From positions 30,323,610 to 30,387,609 of the forward strand of contig JARWKL010000004.1 of assembly GCA_029961685.1 (NCBI GenBank): a stretch of DNA of 64,000 nucleotides. Direction: 5' to 3'. A program made the translations under genes and the position numbers. Below, one piece after another: positions 40,456 to 56,050 of the stretch; position 1 is the first letter of the stretch; every line of letters starts with the position of its first letter. The DNA comes from Aristolochia californica (Eukaryota > Streptophyta > Magnoliopsida > Piperales > Aristolochiaceae). Under the pieces are notes generated by a model. The model was given only the letters and a program-made list of their open reading frames with translations. It did not search any database and was not told the origin of the DNA.

Positions 40456-43400
40456 TATTATGATAGCAAAACCTTATATGTAAAAAACTAAAACAGTTTA
40501 CAATCCTTAAAAAATGCAGATACTTTTGGAAATTATATCTCTCAGCATTTGTGCATTTCCATTTCAGATATTCAATTTTTTTTCAAATCCAAACTTGAGT
40601 TTTCACTCTCCCATTTTTCTTGTATACAAAAAGATAAGGAAAATAGATCATAGTAAAATGAAAATTTTAGAGTTTATGTATATAAAAATTTGAAAACTAT
40701 AATAAAATTAAGTGAAGAAAATTATATCACGCACTAAAAATGAAAACCAAAGTTTTGTTATCCAAGTTTGGGAAATTCCACTAGTACAACCCCTAATAGT
40801 TTGTTGGAATTTTAAAGAAAGAGATTTCTAATTGATCCTAACATGTTTTAAATATGGATATGCAAGCCTGAAAGATGTTGAAGAATCAAATGACTTAATG
40901 ATCCAAACATTTCCAGGAGTAGGAAAAATTAAATTCTCAAGTTAAAGGGCAGTGGGATATTTACCTGAGCCACACAACCCACTTTTTGCCTATTTACAAA
41001 ATATGGACCAAACCATCATAGATCATCGTAAATGTTTTGATCCATTAATAATGTTTAACGACTATAATTTTTGTTAGAAATGACTTATGGTTTGGGAGTG
41101 AACACTCAGTTAAAAATGCCTCGGCCCCCATTTTCCTATGACTGCAAAACCTAATATATAAAAAACTAAAAGAGTTTACTATCCTTAAAAATGACTGATA
41201 CTTTTTTGGAATTATCTCTCTCAACATTTGTGCATTTCCATTTTGGATGTTCATTTTTTTTTTCAAATCCAAACATGAGTTTTCACTCTCCCATTTTTCT
41301 CGTAAAAAAAAGATAAGGCTAATAGATCACAACAAAATGAACATTTTAGAGTGTATGTATGAAAAAAATTGAAAACTATGATTAATGTAAGCGAAGAAAA
41401 TTATTTCACGCACAAAAAATGAACACCAAAGTTTTGTTATCTATGTTTGGGATATTCCACTAATACAACCCGTACTAGCTTTGTAGAATTTTATAAGAAA
41501 GAGAATTCTAATTGATCCTAACATGTTTTAAATATGGATATGCATGCCTAAAACATGTTTAACATGCAAATGACCTAATGATCCAAAAATTTAAAGGAGT
41601 AGGAAAAATTAAATTGTCAAATTAACGTGTGGTGGGATATTTATCTAAGCCAAATAACCCAATTTTTTCCTATTTAAAAAAGCAGACCTAATAATCATAG
41701 ATTATTGTAAATGTTATGATCGATTCATGATGTGTAATGGCTATAATTTTTGTTAGAAATGTCTTATGGTTTGAGAGTCAACACTCAGTTAAAAATGTCT
41801 CCCCCCTACCCCTTTTTCGATGATTGCAAAACCTAATATATAAAAAACTAAAAGAGTTTAAAATCCTTAAAAACCCAGATACTTTTTGGAATTATTTATC
41901 TCAGCATTTGTTCATTTCCATTTTGGTTGTTCAATTTTTTTTCAAATCCAAACATGAGTTTTCACTCTCCCATTTTTCTCGTAAACAAAAAGATAAAGCA
42001 AATAGATCACAACAAAATGAAAATTTAAGATTTTACAATAAATGTAAGTGAAGAAAATTATTTCACGCACTAAAAATGAACAACAATGTTTTGTTATCCA
42101 TGTTTGGGATATTCCACTAGTACAACCCCTAATAGCTTGGTAGAATTTTATAAGAAAGAGAATTCTAATTGATCTTAACATGTTTTAAATATTATGCATG
42201 CCAGAAACATGTTGAAGTTGCAAATGACTAATGATCCAAAAATTTCGAGGAGTAGGAAAAATTAAATTGTCAAATTAACGTGTGGTGGGATATTTATCTG
42301 AGCAAAACATCCCACTTTTTACCTATTTTCAAAAAGTGGAGATAACAATCATAGATCAGTGAAATTTTTTTGATCGATTAATGTTATGTAATGGCTATAA
42401 TTTTTGTTAAAATGACTTATAATTTGGGAGTCTAGACTCAATTAAAAATGCCTCACCCCCCCTTTTCCAATGATTGGAAAACCTTATATATAAAAAACTA
42501 AAAGAGTTTAAAATCCTTAAAAATAATAGATACATTTTAGAATGATCTCTCACAGCATTTGTGCATTTCCATTTTAGATGTTCAATTGGTTTTTTAATCC
42601 AAAATTGAGTTTTCACTCTACCATTTTTTTAGTAAATAAAAAGATACGGGACATAGATCACAACAAAATGAAAATTTTAGAGTTTATGCATGCAAAAAAT
42701 TGAAAACTATAATAAATGTAAGTGAAGAAAATTATTTCATGCAGTAAAAATGAACACCAAAGTTTTGTTATCCATGTTTGGGAAATTCCACTAGTACAAC
42801 CCCTAATAGCTTGGTGGAATTTTATAAGAAAGAGATTTCTAATTGATCCTAACATATTTTAAATATGTATATGCATGCCTGAAACATGTTGAAGATGCAA
42901 ATGACCTAATGATCCAAAAATTTCAAGGAGTAAAAAAATTAAATTCTCAAGTTAACGTGCAGTGGGATATTTACCAGAGAGAAACAACCCACTTTTTGCC
43001 TATTTACAAAAAGTGGACCTAACAATCATAGATCATCATAAAGTTTTTGATCAATTAATGATGTGTAATGGCTATAATGTTTTTTAGAAATGACTTATGG
43101 TTTGGGAGTCTACACTTAGTTAAAAATGCCTCGCCCCCCCTTTTCCGATGATTGCAAAATCTAATATATAAAAAACTAAAAGAGTTTACAATTCTTAAAA
43201 ATCATAGATACTTTTTGCAATCATCTCTCTCAGCATTTGTGCATTTTTATTTTGGATGTTTAATTTTTTTCAAATCCAAACTTGAGTCTTCATTCTCCCA
43301 TTTTTCTAGTAAACAAAAGGAGAAAGCAAATTGATCACAACAAAATGAAAATATTAGATTTTATGTATGCAAAAAATTGAAAACTATAATAAATGTAAAA

Positions 43401-45827
43401 TTATTTCACGCACTAAAAATGAACACCAAAGTTTTGTTATCCATGTTTGGAAAATTCCACTAGTACAACCCCTAATAGCTTGGTGGAATTTTATAAGAAA
43501 GTGATTTCTAATTGATCCTAACATGTTTTAAATATGGATATGCATGCCTGAAACATGTTGAAATGCAAATGACCTAATGATCCAAAAATTTCAAGGAGTA
43601 GGAAAAATTAAATTGTCAAGTTAATGTGCGGTGGCATATTTACCAGAGCCAATGAACGCACTTTTTGCCTATTTACAAAAAGCGGACCTAAAAATCATAA
43701 ATCATCGTAAATGTTTTGATCTATTAATGATGTGTAATGGCTATAATTTTTGTTAGCAATTACATATGGTTTGGGAGTCAACACAGTTAAAAATGCCTCA
43801 CCCCCCCTTTTCCAATGATTGCAAAACCTTATATATAAAAAACTAAAAGAGTTTACAATCCTTAAAAATTACAGATATGTTTTGGAAAAATCTCTTACTG
43901 CATTTGTGTATTTCCATATTGGATGTTCAATTATTATTAAAAATTCGACCTTGAGTTTTCACGCTCCATTTTTTCTCGTAAATAAAAAGATAAGGCAAAT
44001 AGATCACAACAAAATAAAAATTTTAGAGTTTATGTATACAAAAAATTGAAAACTATAATAAATGTATGTGAACAAAATTATTTCATGAACTAAAAATGAA
44101 CACCATAGTTTTGTTATCCATGTTAGGGAAATTCCACTAGTACAACCCCTACTAGCTTGGTGGAATTTTAGAAGAAAGAGATTTGTAATTGATCCTAACA
44201 TGTTTTAAATATGGATATGCATTCCTGGAACATGTTGAAGTTGCAAATGACCTAATGATCCAAATTTTTCAAGGAGTAGGAAAAATTAAATTTTCTACCA
44301 GTGCGATGGGATATTTACCAGACCCAAACAACCTATTTTTTGTCTATTTAAAAAAAGCGGACCTAACAATCATAGATCGTCGTAAATATTTTGATCAATT
44401 AATGATGTGTAATGGCTATAATTTTTGTTGGAAATGACTTATGGTTTGGGAGTCTACACTCTGTTAAAAATGCCTCGCCCCCCCCTTTACCGACGATTGC
44501 AAAACCTAATATATAAAAACCTAAAAGAGTTTACAATGCTTAAAAATCATAGATACATTTTGGAATTATCTCTCTCAGCATTTGTGCATTTCCATTTTGG
44601 ATGGTCAATTTTTTCCAATTCCAAACTTGAGTTTTCACTCTCCCTTTTTTCTCGTAAAAAATAGATAAGGCAAATAGATCACAACAAAATGAAAATTTTA
44701 GAGTTTATGTATGCAAAAAATTGAAAACTATAATAAATGTAAGTGAAGAAAGTTGTTTCACGCACTAAAAATGCACACCAAAGTTTTGTTATCCATGTTT
44801 GGAATATTCCACTAGTGCAACCCCCAGTAGCTTGGTGGAATTTTATAAGAAAGAGATTTCTAATAGATCCTCACATGTTTTAAATATGGATATGCATCCC
44901 TAAACATGTTGAAGATACAAATGACCTAATGATCCAAATATTTCATGGAGTATAAACAATTAAATTCTCAAGTTAACGTGCGGTGGGATATTTCACAAAG
45001 CCAAATAACCCACTTTATGCCTACTTACAAAACGCGGACCTAAATATCATAGATCATCGTAAATGTTTTGATCGATTAATGATGTGTAATGGCTACAATT
45101 TTTGTTAGAAGTTTCTTATGGTTTCAGAGTGAACACTTAGTTTAAAATTCATCGCCCCGCCCTTTTCCAATGATTGCAAAACCTAATAAATAAAAAAACT
45201 AAAAGAGTTTAAAATCCTTAAAAATCACAGCTACTTTTTTGGATTATCTATCTCTACATTTGTGCATTTCCATTTCGGATGTTAGATTTTTTTCAAATCC
45301 AAACATGAGTTTTCTCTCTCCCATTTTTCTCATAAACAAAAAGATAAGGCAAATAGATCACAACAAAATGAAAATTTCAGATTTTATGTATGCAAAAAAT
45401 TGAAAACTTTAGTAAATGTAAGTGAAGAAAATTATTTCACGTACTAAAAATGAACACCAAAGTTGTGTTATCCATGTTTGGGAAATTCCACTAGTACAAC
45501 ACTTACTAGCTTGGTGGAATTTTATAAGAAAGAGATTTCTAATTGATCCTAACTTGTTTTAAATATGGTTATGCGTGCCTAAAACTTGTTGAAGATTCAA
45601 ATGACTTAATGATCCAAAAATTTCGAGTAGGAAAAATTAAATTCTCAAGTTAACGTGCGATGGGATATTTACCTGAGCCAAACAACCCACTTTTTGCCTA
45701 TTTACAAAAAGTGGACCTAACAATTATAGATCATCGTAAATGTTTTGATCGATTAATTATGTGTAATGGCTATAATTTTTTGTTAGAAATTACTTATGTC
45801 AACACTCAGTTAAAAACAACTTCCACA

Positions 45828-45845
45828 CCCCCCCCCCCCCCCCCC
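45828..45845. repeat. C homopolymer, 18 bp
   Basis: C run at the standard monomer position, before TTTTCTGATGATTGG. Confidence 0.9.
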
Positions 45846-48800
45846 TTTTCTGATGATTGGAAAACCTAATATATAAAAAACGAAAAGAGTTAACAATCCT
45901 GAAAAATCACAGATACTTTTTGGAATTATCTCTCTGAGCATTTATAGTATTTTTATTTTGGACGTTCAATTTTTTTTCAAATCCAAACTTGAGTTTTCTC
46001 TCTCCCATTTTTTTCATAAACAAAATAGATTAGGCAAATAGATAAAAAAAATGAAAATTTCAAATTTTGTGTATGAAAAAAATTGAAAACTATAATAAAT
46101 GTAAGTGAAGAAAATTATTTCAGGAACTAAAAATGAAAATCAAAGTTTTGTTATCCATGTTTAGGAAATTCCACTAGAACAACCCCTACTAGCTTGGTGG
46201 AATTTTAAAAGAAAGAGATTTCTAATTGATCCTTACATGGTTTAAATATGGATATGCATGTCTGGAACATTTTGAAGATGCAAATGACCTAATGATCCAA
46301 AAATTTCATGGACTAGAAAAAATTAAATTATCAAGTTAACGTGCATTGGGATATTTACCAGAACCCAACAACCTACTTTTCTTCCATTTACAAAAAGCGG
46401 ACCTAACAATCATAGATCATCATAAATGTTTTGATCGATTAATGATGTGTAATGACTATAATATTTTTTAGAAATGACTTATGGTTTGGGGTCAACACAC
46501 AGTTCAAAATGCCTCGCCCCCACCCCCCCTCTTTTCCATTGACTGCAAAACCTAATATATAAAAAAAATAGTTTACAATCACTAAAAATCACAAATACAT
46601 TTTGGAATTATCTCTCTCTGTGTTTGTGCATTTCCATTTTGGATGTTCAATTTTTTTTCAAATCCAAACTTGAGTTTTCACTCTCTTTTTTCTCATAATC
46701 AAATAGATAAGGGAAATAGATCACAAAAAAATGAAAATTTTAGTGTTTATGTATGCAAAAAATTGAAAAATATAATAAATGTAAGTGAAGAGAGTTATTT
46801 CATGCACTAAAAATGAACACCAAAGTTTTGTTATCCAAGTTTGTGAAATTCCACTAGTACAACCCCTAATAGCTTCATGGAATTTTATAAGAAAGAGATT
46901 TCTAATTGATCCTAACTTGTTTTAAATATGGATATGCATGCCTCAAATATGTTGAAGATGCAAATGACCTAATGATTCAAGGAGTAGAAAAAAATTAAAT
47001 TATCAAGTTAACGTGCGGTGAAAAATTTACAAGATCCAAACACCCCACTTATTGCACATTTACAAAAAGAGGACCAAACTATCATTGATCATCGTAAATG
47101 TTTTGATCGATTAGTGATATGAAGTTGCTATAATATTTTTTTAGAAATGAATTTTTTTTGGGAGTCAACATTCAGTTAAAAAAGCCTCCCCCCCCCTTTT
47201 CCGTTGACTACAAAACTTAATATATAAAAAACTAAAAAAGTTTACAATCCTTAAAAATCACATATACTTTTTGGAATTATCTCTCTCAGAATTTGTGCAT
47301 TTCCATTTTGTATGTTCAATTTTTTTTTCAAATCCAAACTTGACTTTTCACTCTCCCATTTTTCTCGTAAACAAAAAAGATCTGGCAAATAGATCTCAAT
47401 AAAATGAAAATTTTAGAGTTTATGTATGCAAAAAATTGAAAACTATAATTAATGTAAGTGAAGAAAATTATTTTACGCACTAAAAATGAACACCAAAGTT
47501 TTTTTATCCATGTTTGGGAAATTCCACTTGTACAACCCCTAATAGCTTGGTGGAGTTTCATAAGAAAGAGATTTCCAATTGATCTTAACATGTTTTAAAT
47601 ATGGATATACATGCTTGAAACATGTTGATGATGCAGATTACTTAAGGATCAAAAAAATTCAAGGACTAGGAAAACTTAAAATCTCAAGTTAACGTGCGAG
47701 GAGATATTTACCAGAGCCAAACAACCCACTTTTTTCCTATTTACAAAAAGAGGACCAAACAATCATAGATCATCGTAAATGTTTTGATCGAATAATGATG
47801 TGCAATGGCTATAATTTTTGTTAGAAATGACTTATGTTATGGGAGTTAACACTCAATTAAAAAAGCCTTGACCCCCTATTTTCGATGACTACAAAACTTA
47901 ATATATAAAAACTAAAAAAAATTACAATCCTTAAAAATCACAGATAATTTTAGGAATTATCTCTCAGCATTTGTGCATTTCCATTTTGGATGTTTAAATT
48001 TTTTTCAAATCCAAACTTGAGTTTTCACTCTCCCATTTTTCTTGTATACAAAAAGATAAGACAAATAGATCACAACAAAATGAAAATTTCAGATTATATG
48101 TATGCAAAAAATTGAAAACTATAATAAATGTAAGTGAAGGAAATTATTTCACGCACTAAAAATGAACATCATTGTTTTGTTATCCATGTTCGGGAAATTC
48201 TACTAGTACAACCCCTAATAGCTTGTTGGAATTTTATAAGAAAGAGATTTCTAAATGATCCTAACTTGTTTTAAATATGGATATGCATGCTTGAAACATG
48301 TTGAAGATTCAAATGACCTAATGATCCAAAAATTTCAAGGAGTAGGAAAAATTAAATTCTCTAGTTAACATGCGGTGAGATATTTACTAGAGCCAAACAA
48401 CCCACATTTTGCCTATTTAAAAAAAGTGGACCAGACAATCATAAATCATCATAAATGTTTTGATCGATTAATGATGTGTAATGGCTATAAGTTTTGTTAG
48501 AAATGACATATGTTATGGGAGTCAACACTCAGTAAAAAATGGCTCGCCCCCTCCCCCCCACCCCTTTTCCGATGACTACAAAACTTAATATATAAAAACT
48601 AAAAAAGTCTACAATCCTTAAAAATCATTGATACTTTTAGGAGTGATCTTTCTCAGCATTTGGGCATTTCCATTTTGGATGTTCAAATTTTTTCCAAATC
48701 CAAACTTGAGTTTTCACTCTCCCATTTTTCTCTTAAACAAAAAGATAAGGCAAATAGATTACAACAAAATGAAAATTTTAGAGTTTATATATGCAAAAAA

Positions 48801-51800
48801 TTGAAAACTATCATAAATGTAAGTCAAGAAAATTATTTCTCGCACTAAAAATGAACAACAAAGTTTTGTTATCCATGTTTGGGAAATTCCACTAGAACAA
48901 CCCGTAATAGCTTGGTGGAGTTTTATAAGAAAGAGATTTCTAATTGATCCTAACATGTTTTAAAAGTTGATATGCATGCCTGAAACATGTTGCAGATGCA
49001 AATGATCTAATGATCCAAAAATTTAAAGGAGTAGAAAAAATAAAATTCTCATGTTAACGAGCGGTGGGATATTTACTGGAGCCAAACAACCCACTTTTTG
49101 CCTATTTACAAAAAGCAGACCTAACAATCATAGATATATGTAAATGTTTTGTTCGATTAATGAAGTGTAACAGCTATAATTTTTTTTAGAAATGACTTTT
49201 GGTTTGGGAGTCAACACTTAGTTAAAAATTCCATGCCCCTCCTGTTCTGATGACTGCAAAACCTAATATATAAAAAACTAAAACTGTTTACAATTCTAAA
49301 AATTCTCAGATACTTTTTAAAATTATCTCTCTCAGCATTTGCGCAGTAACATTTTGGATGTTCAACATTTTTTCAAATCCAAACTTTAGTTTTCACTCTT
49401 CCATTTTTTTGGTAAACAAAAAGATAAGGGAAATAGATCAGAACAAAATGAAAATTTTAGAGTTTATGTATGCAAAAAATTGAAAACTATAATAAATGTA
49501 AGTGAAGAAAATTATTTCACGCACTAAAAATGAACACCAATGTTTTGTTATCCATGTTTGGGAAATTTTAATGAAAAAACCCATAATAGCTTGGTGGAAT
49601 TTTGTAAGAAAGAGATTTCTAATTGATCCTTACAAGTTTTAAATGTGGATATGCATGCCTGAAACATGTTGAAGATGCAAATGACCTAATGATCCAAAAA
49701 TTTCACGGAGTAGAAAAAATTAGATTATCAACTTAACGTGTGGTGGGATGATTAGCTGAGCCAAACAAACACTTTTTGTCTATTTACAAAAAGCGGATCT
49801 AAGAATCATAGATCATCATAAATGTTTTGATCAATTAAAGATGTGTAACAGCTATAATTTTTGTTAGAAATGACTTATGGTTTGGGAGTCTACACTCAGT
49901 TAAAAAAGCCTCCCCACCCCCCCTTTCTTCGATGATTGCAAAACCTATTATTAAAAAAACTGAAAGAGTTAAAATCCCTTAAAAATCACAGATACTTTTT
50001 TGAATTATCTCTCTCAGTATTTGTGCATTTCCATTTTAGATGTTCAATTTTTTTTCAAAACCAAACATGAGTTTTCACTCCCATTTTTCTCGTAAACAAA
50101 AAGATAACGCAAATAAATCACAACAAAATCAAAATCTTAGAGCTTATGTATGCAAACAATTGAAAACTATAATAAATGTAACTGAAAAAAATTATTTCAC
50201 GCACTAAAAATGAACACCCAAGTATTATTATCCATGTTTGGAAAGTTCCACTAGTACAACCCCCAATAGGTTGATGGAATTTTTAAAAAAATAGATTTCT
50301 AATTGATCCTAACATGTTTTAAATATGGATATGCATGTCTGAAACATGATGAAGATGCAAGTTACCTAATGATCCAAAAATTTCAAGGAGTAGGAAAAAT
50401 TAAATTCTCAAGTTAACAGTGGGATATTTACGACAGCCAAACAACCCACTTTAGCCTATTTACAAAAAGTGGACCTAACAATGATTGATTGTCTTAAATA
50501 TTTTGATCGATTAATGATGTGTAACAGTTATAATGTTTTGTTAGAAATTACTTATGGTTTGGGAGTCAACACTCAGTTAAAAATGACTTGCATCCACCCC
50601 CTCACCCCCCCCCCCCCTCCCCCCCCGCGTTTTCCGATGATTGCAAAACCTAATATATAAAACACTAAAAGAGTTAACAATCTTTAAAAATCACAGATAC
50701 TTTTTGGACTTATCTCTCTGAGCATTTATAACATTTTTATTTTGGATGTTCAATTTTTTTTTATATCCAAACTTGAGTTTTCACTCTCCCATTTTTCTTT
50801 TAAACAAAAAGAGAAGACAAATAGATCACAACAAAAAGAAAATTTTAGGGTTTATTTATGCAAAAAATTGAAAACTATAATAAATTAAAATTATTTCATG
50901 CACTAAAAATAAACACCAAAGTTTTGTTATCCATGTTTGGGAAATTCCACTAGTACAACCCCTAATAGCTTGGTGTAATTTTATAAGAAAGAGATTTCTA
51001 ATTGATCCTAACATGTTTGAATTGTAGATATGCATGCCTGAAACATGTTGAAGATGCAAAGGACCTAATGATCCAAAAATTTCAAGGACTAGGAAAAATT
51101 AAATTATCTAGTTAACGTGTGGTGGGTTATTTATCAGAGCCAAACAACCCACTTTTTTCCTATTTAAAAAATGCGGACGTAACAATCTTAAGTCATCATA
51201 AATGTTTTGATTGATTAATGATGTGTAACGGCTATAATTTTTGTTTGAAAAGACTTATGGTTTGGGGGTCTACACTTAGTTCAAAATGCCTTGCTCCCTT
51301 TTCCAATGTTTGCAAAACCTAATATATAAAAAACTAAAAGAGTTTTAGAATCTTTAAAAATCATAGATACATTTTGGAATGATCTCCAACAGCCTTTGTG
51401 CATTTCCAGTTTGTAAGTTCAATTATTTTTCAAATCTAAACTTGAGTTTTCACGCTCCCATTTTTCTCGTAAATAAAAAGATAAGGAAAATAGATCACAA
51501 AAAAATGAAAATTTTAGAGTTTATGTATGCACAAAATTGAAAACTATAATAAATGTCAGTGAAGAAAATTATTTCACACACTAAAAATGAACCCCAAAGT
51601 TTTGTTATCCTTGTTTGGGGAATTCCAATCGTACAACCCCTAATAACTTGGTGGAATTTCATAAGAAAGAGATTTGTAATTGATCCTTATAGTTTTAAAT
51701 GTGGATATGCATGCCTGAAACATGTTGAACATGCAAAAGACCTAATGATCCAAAAATTTCAAGTAAGAAAAATGAAATTCTCAAATTAACGTACAGTGGC

Positions 51801-54660
51801 ATATTTACCAGAGCAAAACAATCCACTTTTTGCCTATTTAAAAAAAGTGGACCTAACAATCAAAGATCATCGTAAATTTTTTGATCGATTAATGATGTGT
51901 AATGGCTATTATTTTAGTTAGAAATGACTTATGGTTTGGGAGTCAACACTAAGTTAAAATGCCTCGCGCCCCCTTTTTCGATGATTGCAAAACCTAATAT
52001 ATAAAAAATTAAAAGAGTTTAGAATCCTTAAAAATAACAAATACTTTTTGGAATTATCTCTCTCAGCATTTGTGCATTTCCATTTTGGATGTTCAATTAT
52101 TTTTCTAATCCAAACTTGAGTTTTCACTCTCACATTTTCTCGTAAACAAAAAGATTAGGCAAATAGATGACAACAAAATGAAAATTTTGCAGTTTATGTA
52201 TGCAAAAAATTGAAAACTATAATAAATGTAAGTGAAGAAAATTATATCAGGCACTAAAAATGTACACCAAAGTTTTGTTATCCATGTTTGGGAAATTCCA
52301 CTTGTACAACTCCTACTAGCTTGGTGGAATTTTTTATGAAAGAGATTTCTAATTGATCCTAACATGTTTTAAATATGGATATGCATGCCTGGAACATGTT
52401 GAAGATGATGACCTAATGATCCAAAAATTTCAAGGAGTAGAAAAAATTAAATTATCAAGTTAACGTGCGGTAGGATATTTAGCTGAGCCAAACCACCCAC
52501 TTTTTGTCTATTTACAAAAAGTGAACCTAACAAACATAGATCATCATAAATGTTTTCATCAATTAATGATGTGTAACGGCCATAATTTTTGTGAGAAATG
52601 ACTTTTGGTTTGGGAGTAAACACTTAGTTAAAATGCATCGCCCCCCGTTTTCCAATGATTGCAAAACCTAATATATAAAAAACTAAAAGAGTTTAAAATC
52701 CTTAAAAATCTCAAATACTTTCTGGAATTATCTCTCTCACCAATTGTGCATTTCCATATTGGATGTTCAATTTTTTTTCAAATCCTAAGTTGAGTTTTCA
52801 CTCTCCCTTTTTTCTCGAAACAAAAAGATAAGGCAAATAGATCACAACAAAATGAACATTTTAGAGTTCATGTATGCAAAAAAATGAAAACTATAATAAA
52901 TATAAGTGAAGAAAATTATTTCCGGCACTAAAAAAGTACACCAAATTTTTGTTATCCATGTTTGGGAAATTCCACTTGTACAACCCCGAATAGCTTGGTG
53001 GAGTTCTATAAGATATATATTTCTAATTGATCCTAACAGATTTTAAAAATGGATATGCATGCCTAATAAATTTTGAAGATGCAAATGATCTAATAATCCA
53101 AAAAATTTCATGGAGTATGAAAAATTTAATTTTCAAGTTAACGTGCGGTGAGTCATTTACCATAGCCATACAACCCACTTTTTGCCTTTTTTACAAAAAG
53201 TGGACCAAACAATCACATATGTTTATAAATTTTTTTATCTATTAAAGATGTGTAACGGCTATAATTTTTTTAAAAAAAGACTTTTTTTTTGGGAGTCAAC
53301 ACTTAGTTCAAAATGCCTCCTCCTCCCCGCCCCGGTTTCCAATGACAACAAAACCTAATGTATAAAAAAATAAAAGAGTTTACAATCCATAAAAATTACT
53401 GAAACCTTTTGGAATTATCTCTCTCAGCATTTGAGCATTTCCATTTTGGATGTTCAATATTTTTTGAAATCCAAACTTCAGTTTTCACTCTCCCATTTTT
53501 CTTGTAAACAAGATATGGCAAATATATCACAAAAAATGAAAATTTTAAAGTTTATGTATTCAAAAAATTGAAAACTATAATAAATGTAAGTGAAGAAAAT
53601 TATTTCACGCACTAAATATGAACACCAAAGTTTTGTTATCCATGTTTGGGAAATTCCTCTAGTACAACCCTTAATAGTTTGGTGGAGTTTTATAATGAAG
53701 AGATTTCTAATTGATCCTTACATAGTTTAAATATGGATATGAATGCCTGAAACATGTTGAAGATGCAAATGACCTAATGATCCAAAAAATTTCAAGGAAT
53801 TGGAAAAATGAAATTCTCAAGTTAACATGCAGTGGGTTATTTACCAGAGCCAAACAACCCACTTTTTGCCTATTTAGAAAAAGCGGACCTAACAATCAAA
53901 AATCATCATAAATATTTTGATCGATTAATGATGTGTAACGGCTATAAATGTTTTTAGAAATGACTTATGGTTTAGGAGTCAACACTCAGTTAAAAATGAT
54001 GATAGCAAAACCTAATATATAAAAAACTAAAAGAGTTTACAATCCTTAAAAATCACAAATACTTTCTGGAATTATTTCTCTGAGCAATTGTGCATATTCA
54101 TTTTTTATGTTCAATTTTTTTTTCAAATCCTAACTTGAGTTTTCTCTCTCCCATTTTCCACGAAACAAAAAGATAAGGAAACACATCACAAAAAAATGAA
54201 CATTTTAGAGTTCATTTATGAAAAAAATTGAAAACTATAATAAATGTAAGTGAAGAAAATTATTTCTTGCACTAAAAATGAACACTAAAGTTTTGTTATC
54301 CATGGCTGGGAAATTCCTCTAGTACAACCCCTAATAGCTTGGTGGAGTTTTATAAGGAAGAGATTTCTAATTGATCCTAACATATTTTAAATATGGATAT
54401 GCATGCCTGAAATATGTTAAAGATGCAAATGACCAAATGACCCAAAATTTCGAGTTGGAAAAATTAAATTACCAAATTAACGTGCAGCCGGTTGTTTACT
54501 AGAGCTCTAAACAAACCACTTTTTGCCTTTTTACAAAATCCAGACCCAACAATCATAGATCATCATAAATGTTTTGATAGATTAATGATGTGTAACGGCT
54601 ATAATTTATGTAAGAAATGACTTTTGGTTTGGGAGCCAACACTCAGTTAAAAATGCCTCA

Positions 54661-54678
54661 CCCCCCCCCCCCCCCCCC
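54661..54678. repeat. C homopolymer, 18 bp
   Basis: C run at the standard monomer position after AAAAATGCCTCA. Shorter or interrupted runs occur at about 50,597-50,630 and 57,403-57,416. Confidence 0.9.
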
Positions 54679-55149
54679 TTTTCTGATGACTGCAAAACCT
54701 AATATATAGAAAACTAAAAGAGTTTACAATCCTTAAAAATGACAGATACCTTTAGCAATTATCTCTCTCAGCATTTGGGCATTTCCATTTTGGATGTTAA
54801 ATTTTTTTTAAATCCAAACTTGAGTTTTCACTCTCCCATTTTTTTTGTAAACAAAAAGATAAGGCAAATCGATCACAACAAAATTAAAATTTTAGAGTTT
54901 ATGTATGCAAAAAATTGAAATCTATAATAAATATAGGTGAAGAAAATTATTTCACACACTAAAAATGAACTCCAAAGTTTTGTTATCCATGGTTGGGAAA
55001 TTCCACTAGTACAACCCCTAATAGCTTGGTGGAATTTTATAAGAAAGAGATTTCTAATTGATCCTCACATGTTTTAATTATGGATATGCATGCCTCAAAC
55101 ATGTTGAAGATGCAAATGACCAAATGATCCAAAAATTTCAAGGACTAGG

Positions 55150-56050
55150 AAAAATTAAATTCTCAAGTTAACAGGCGGTGAGAAATTTATTAGTGTCAAA
55201 CAACCCACTTTTTGCCTAGTTACAAAAAGCCTACTAAACAATTATAGATCATTGTAAATTTTTGATCGATTAACGATGTGTAACGGCTATAATTTTTGTT
55301 AGAAATTACTTATGGTTTGGGAGTCAATACTCAGTTAAAAATGCCTCGGCCCCCCTTTTCCAATGACAACAAACCCTAATATATAAAAAAACTAAAAAAG
55401 TTTACAATCCCAAAAAATCACATATACTTTTTGGAATTATCTCTCTCAGTATTTGTGCATTTCCATTTTGGATGTTCAATTTTTTTTCAAATCCATACTT
55501 GTGTTTTCACTCTCCCATTTTTATCGTAAACAAAAAGATAATACAAAAATATAACAACAAAATGAAAATTTTAGAGTTTATGTGTGCAAAAAATTTAAAA
55601 CTATAATAAATGGAAGTGAGAAAATTATTTCACATACTAAAAATGAACACCAAAGTTTTGTTATCCATGTTTGGGAAATTCCACTAGTCCAACCCCTAAT
55701 AGCTTGGTGGAGTTTTATAAGAAAGAGATTTCTAATTGATCCTAACATGTTTTAAATATGGATATGCATGCCTCAAACATTTTGAAGATGCAAATGACTT
55801 AATGATCCAAAAATTTCTAGGAGTAGGAAAAATTAAATTCTCAAGTTAACTGGGGGTGAGATATTTACCAGAGGCAAACAACCCACTTTTTGCTTAGTTA
55901 CAAAAAGCGCACTAAATAATTATAGATCATCGTAAATGTTTGATCGATTAAGGATGTGTAATGGCTATAATTTTTGTTAGAAATTACTTATGGCTTGGGA
56001 GTCAATACTCAGTTAAAAATGCCTCGGCCCCCCTTTTCCAATGACAACAA
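55150..56050. repeat. Pair of unusually similar adjacent monomers
   Basis: The segments at about 55,310-55,400 and 55,985-56,075 share rare variants, including GAGTCAATACTCAG, CCTCGGCCCCCC and GACAACAAACCCTAA. Both also have GCCTAGTTAC/GCTTAGTTAC upstream. This suggests a recent one-monomer duplication in the right block. Confidence 0.6.

Noticed and set aside
25473..54678. CRISPR-like or IS-like repeat organisation
   Set aside because: Repeats of 660-680 bp in direct tandem with no spacers, in plant-type sequence, are a satellite and not CRISPR or insertion sequences.
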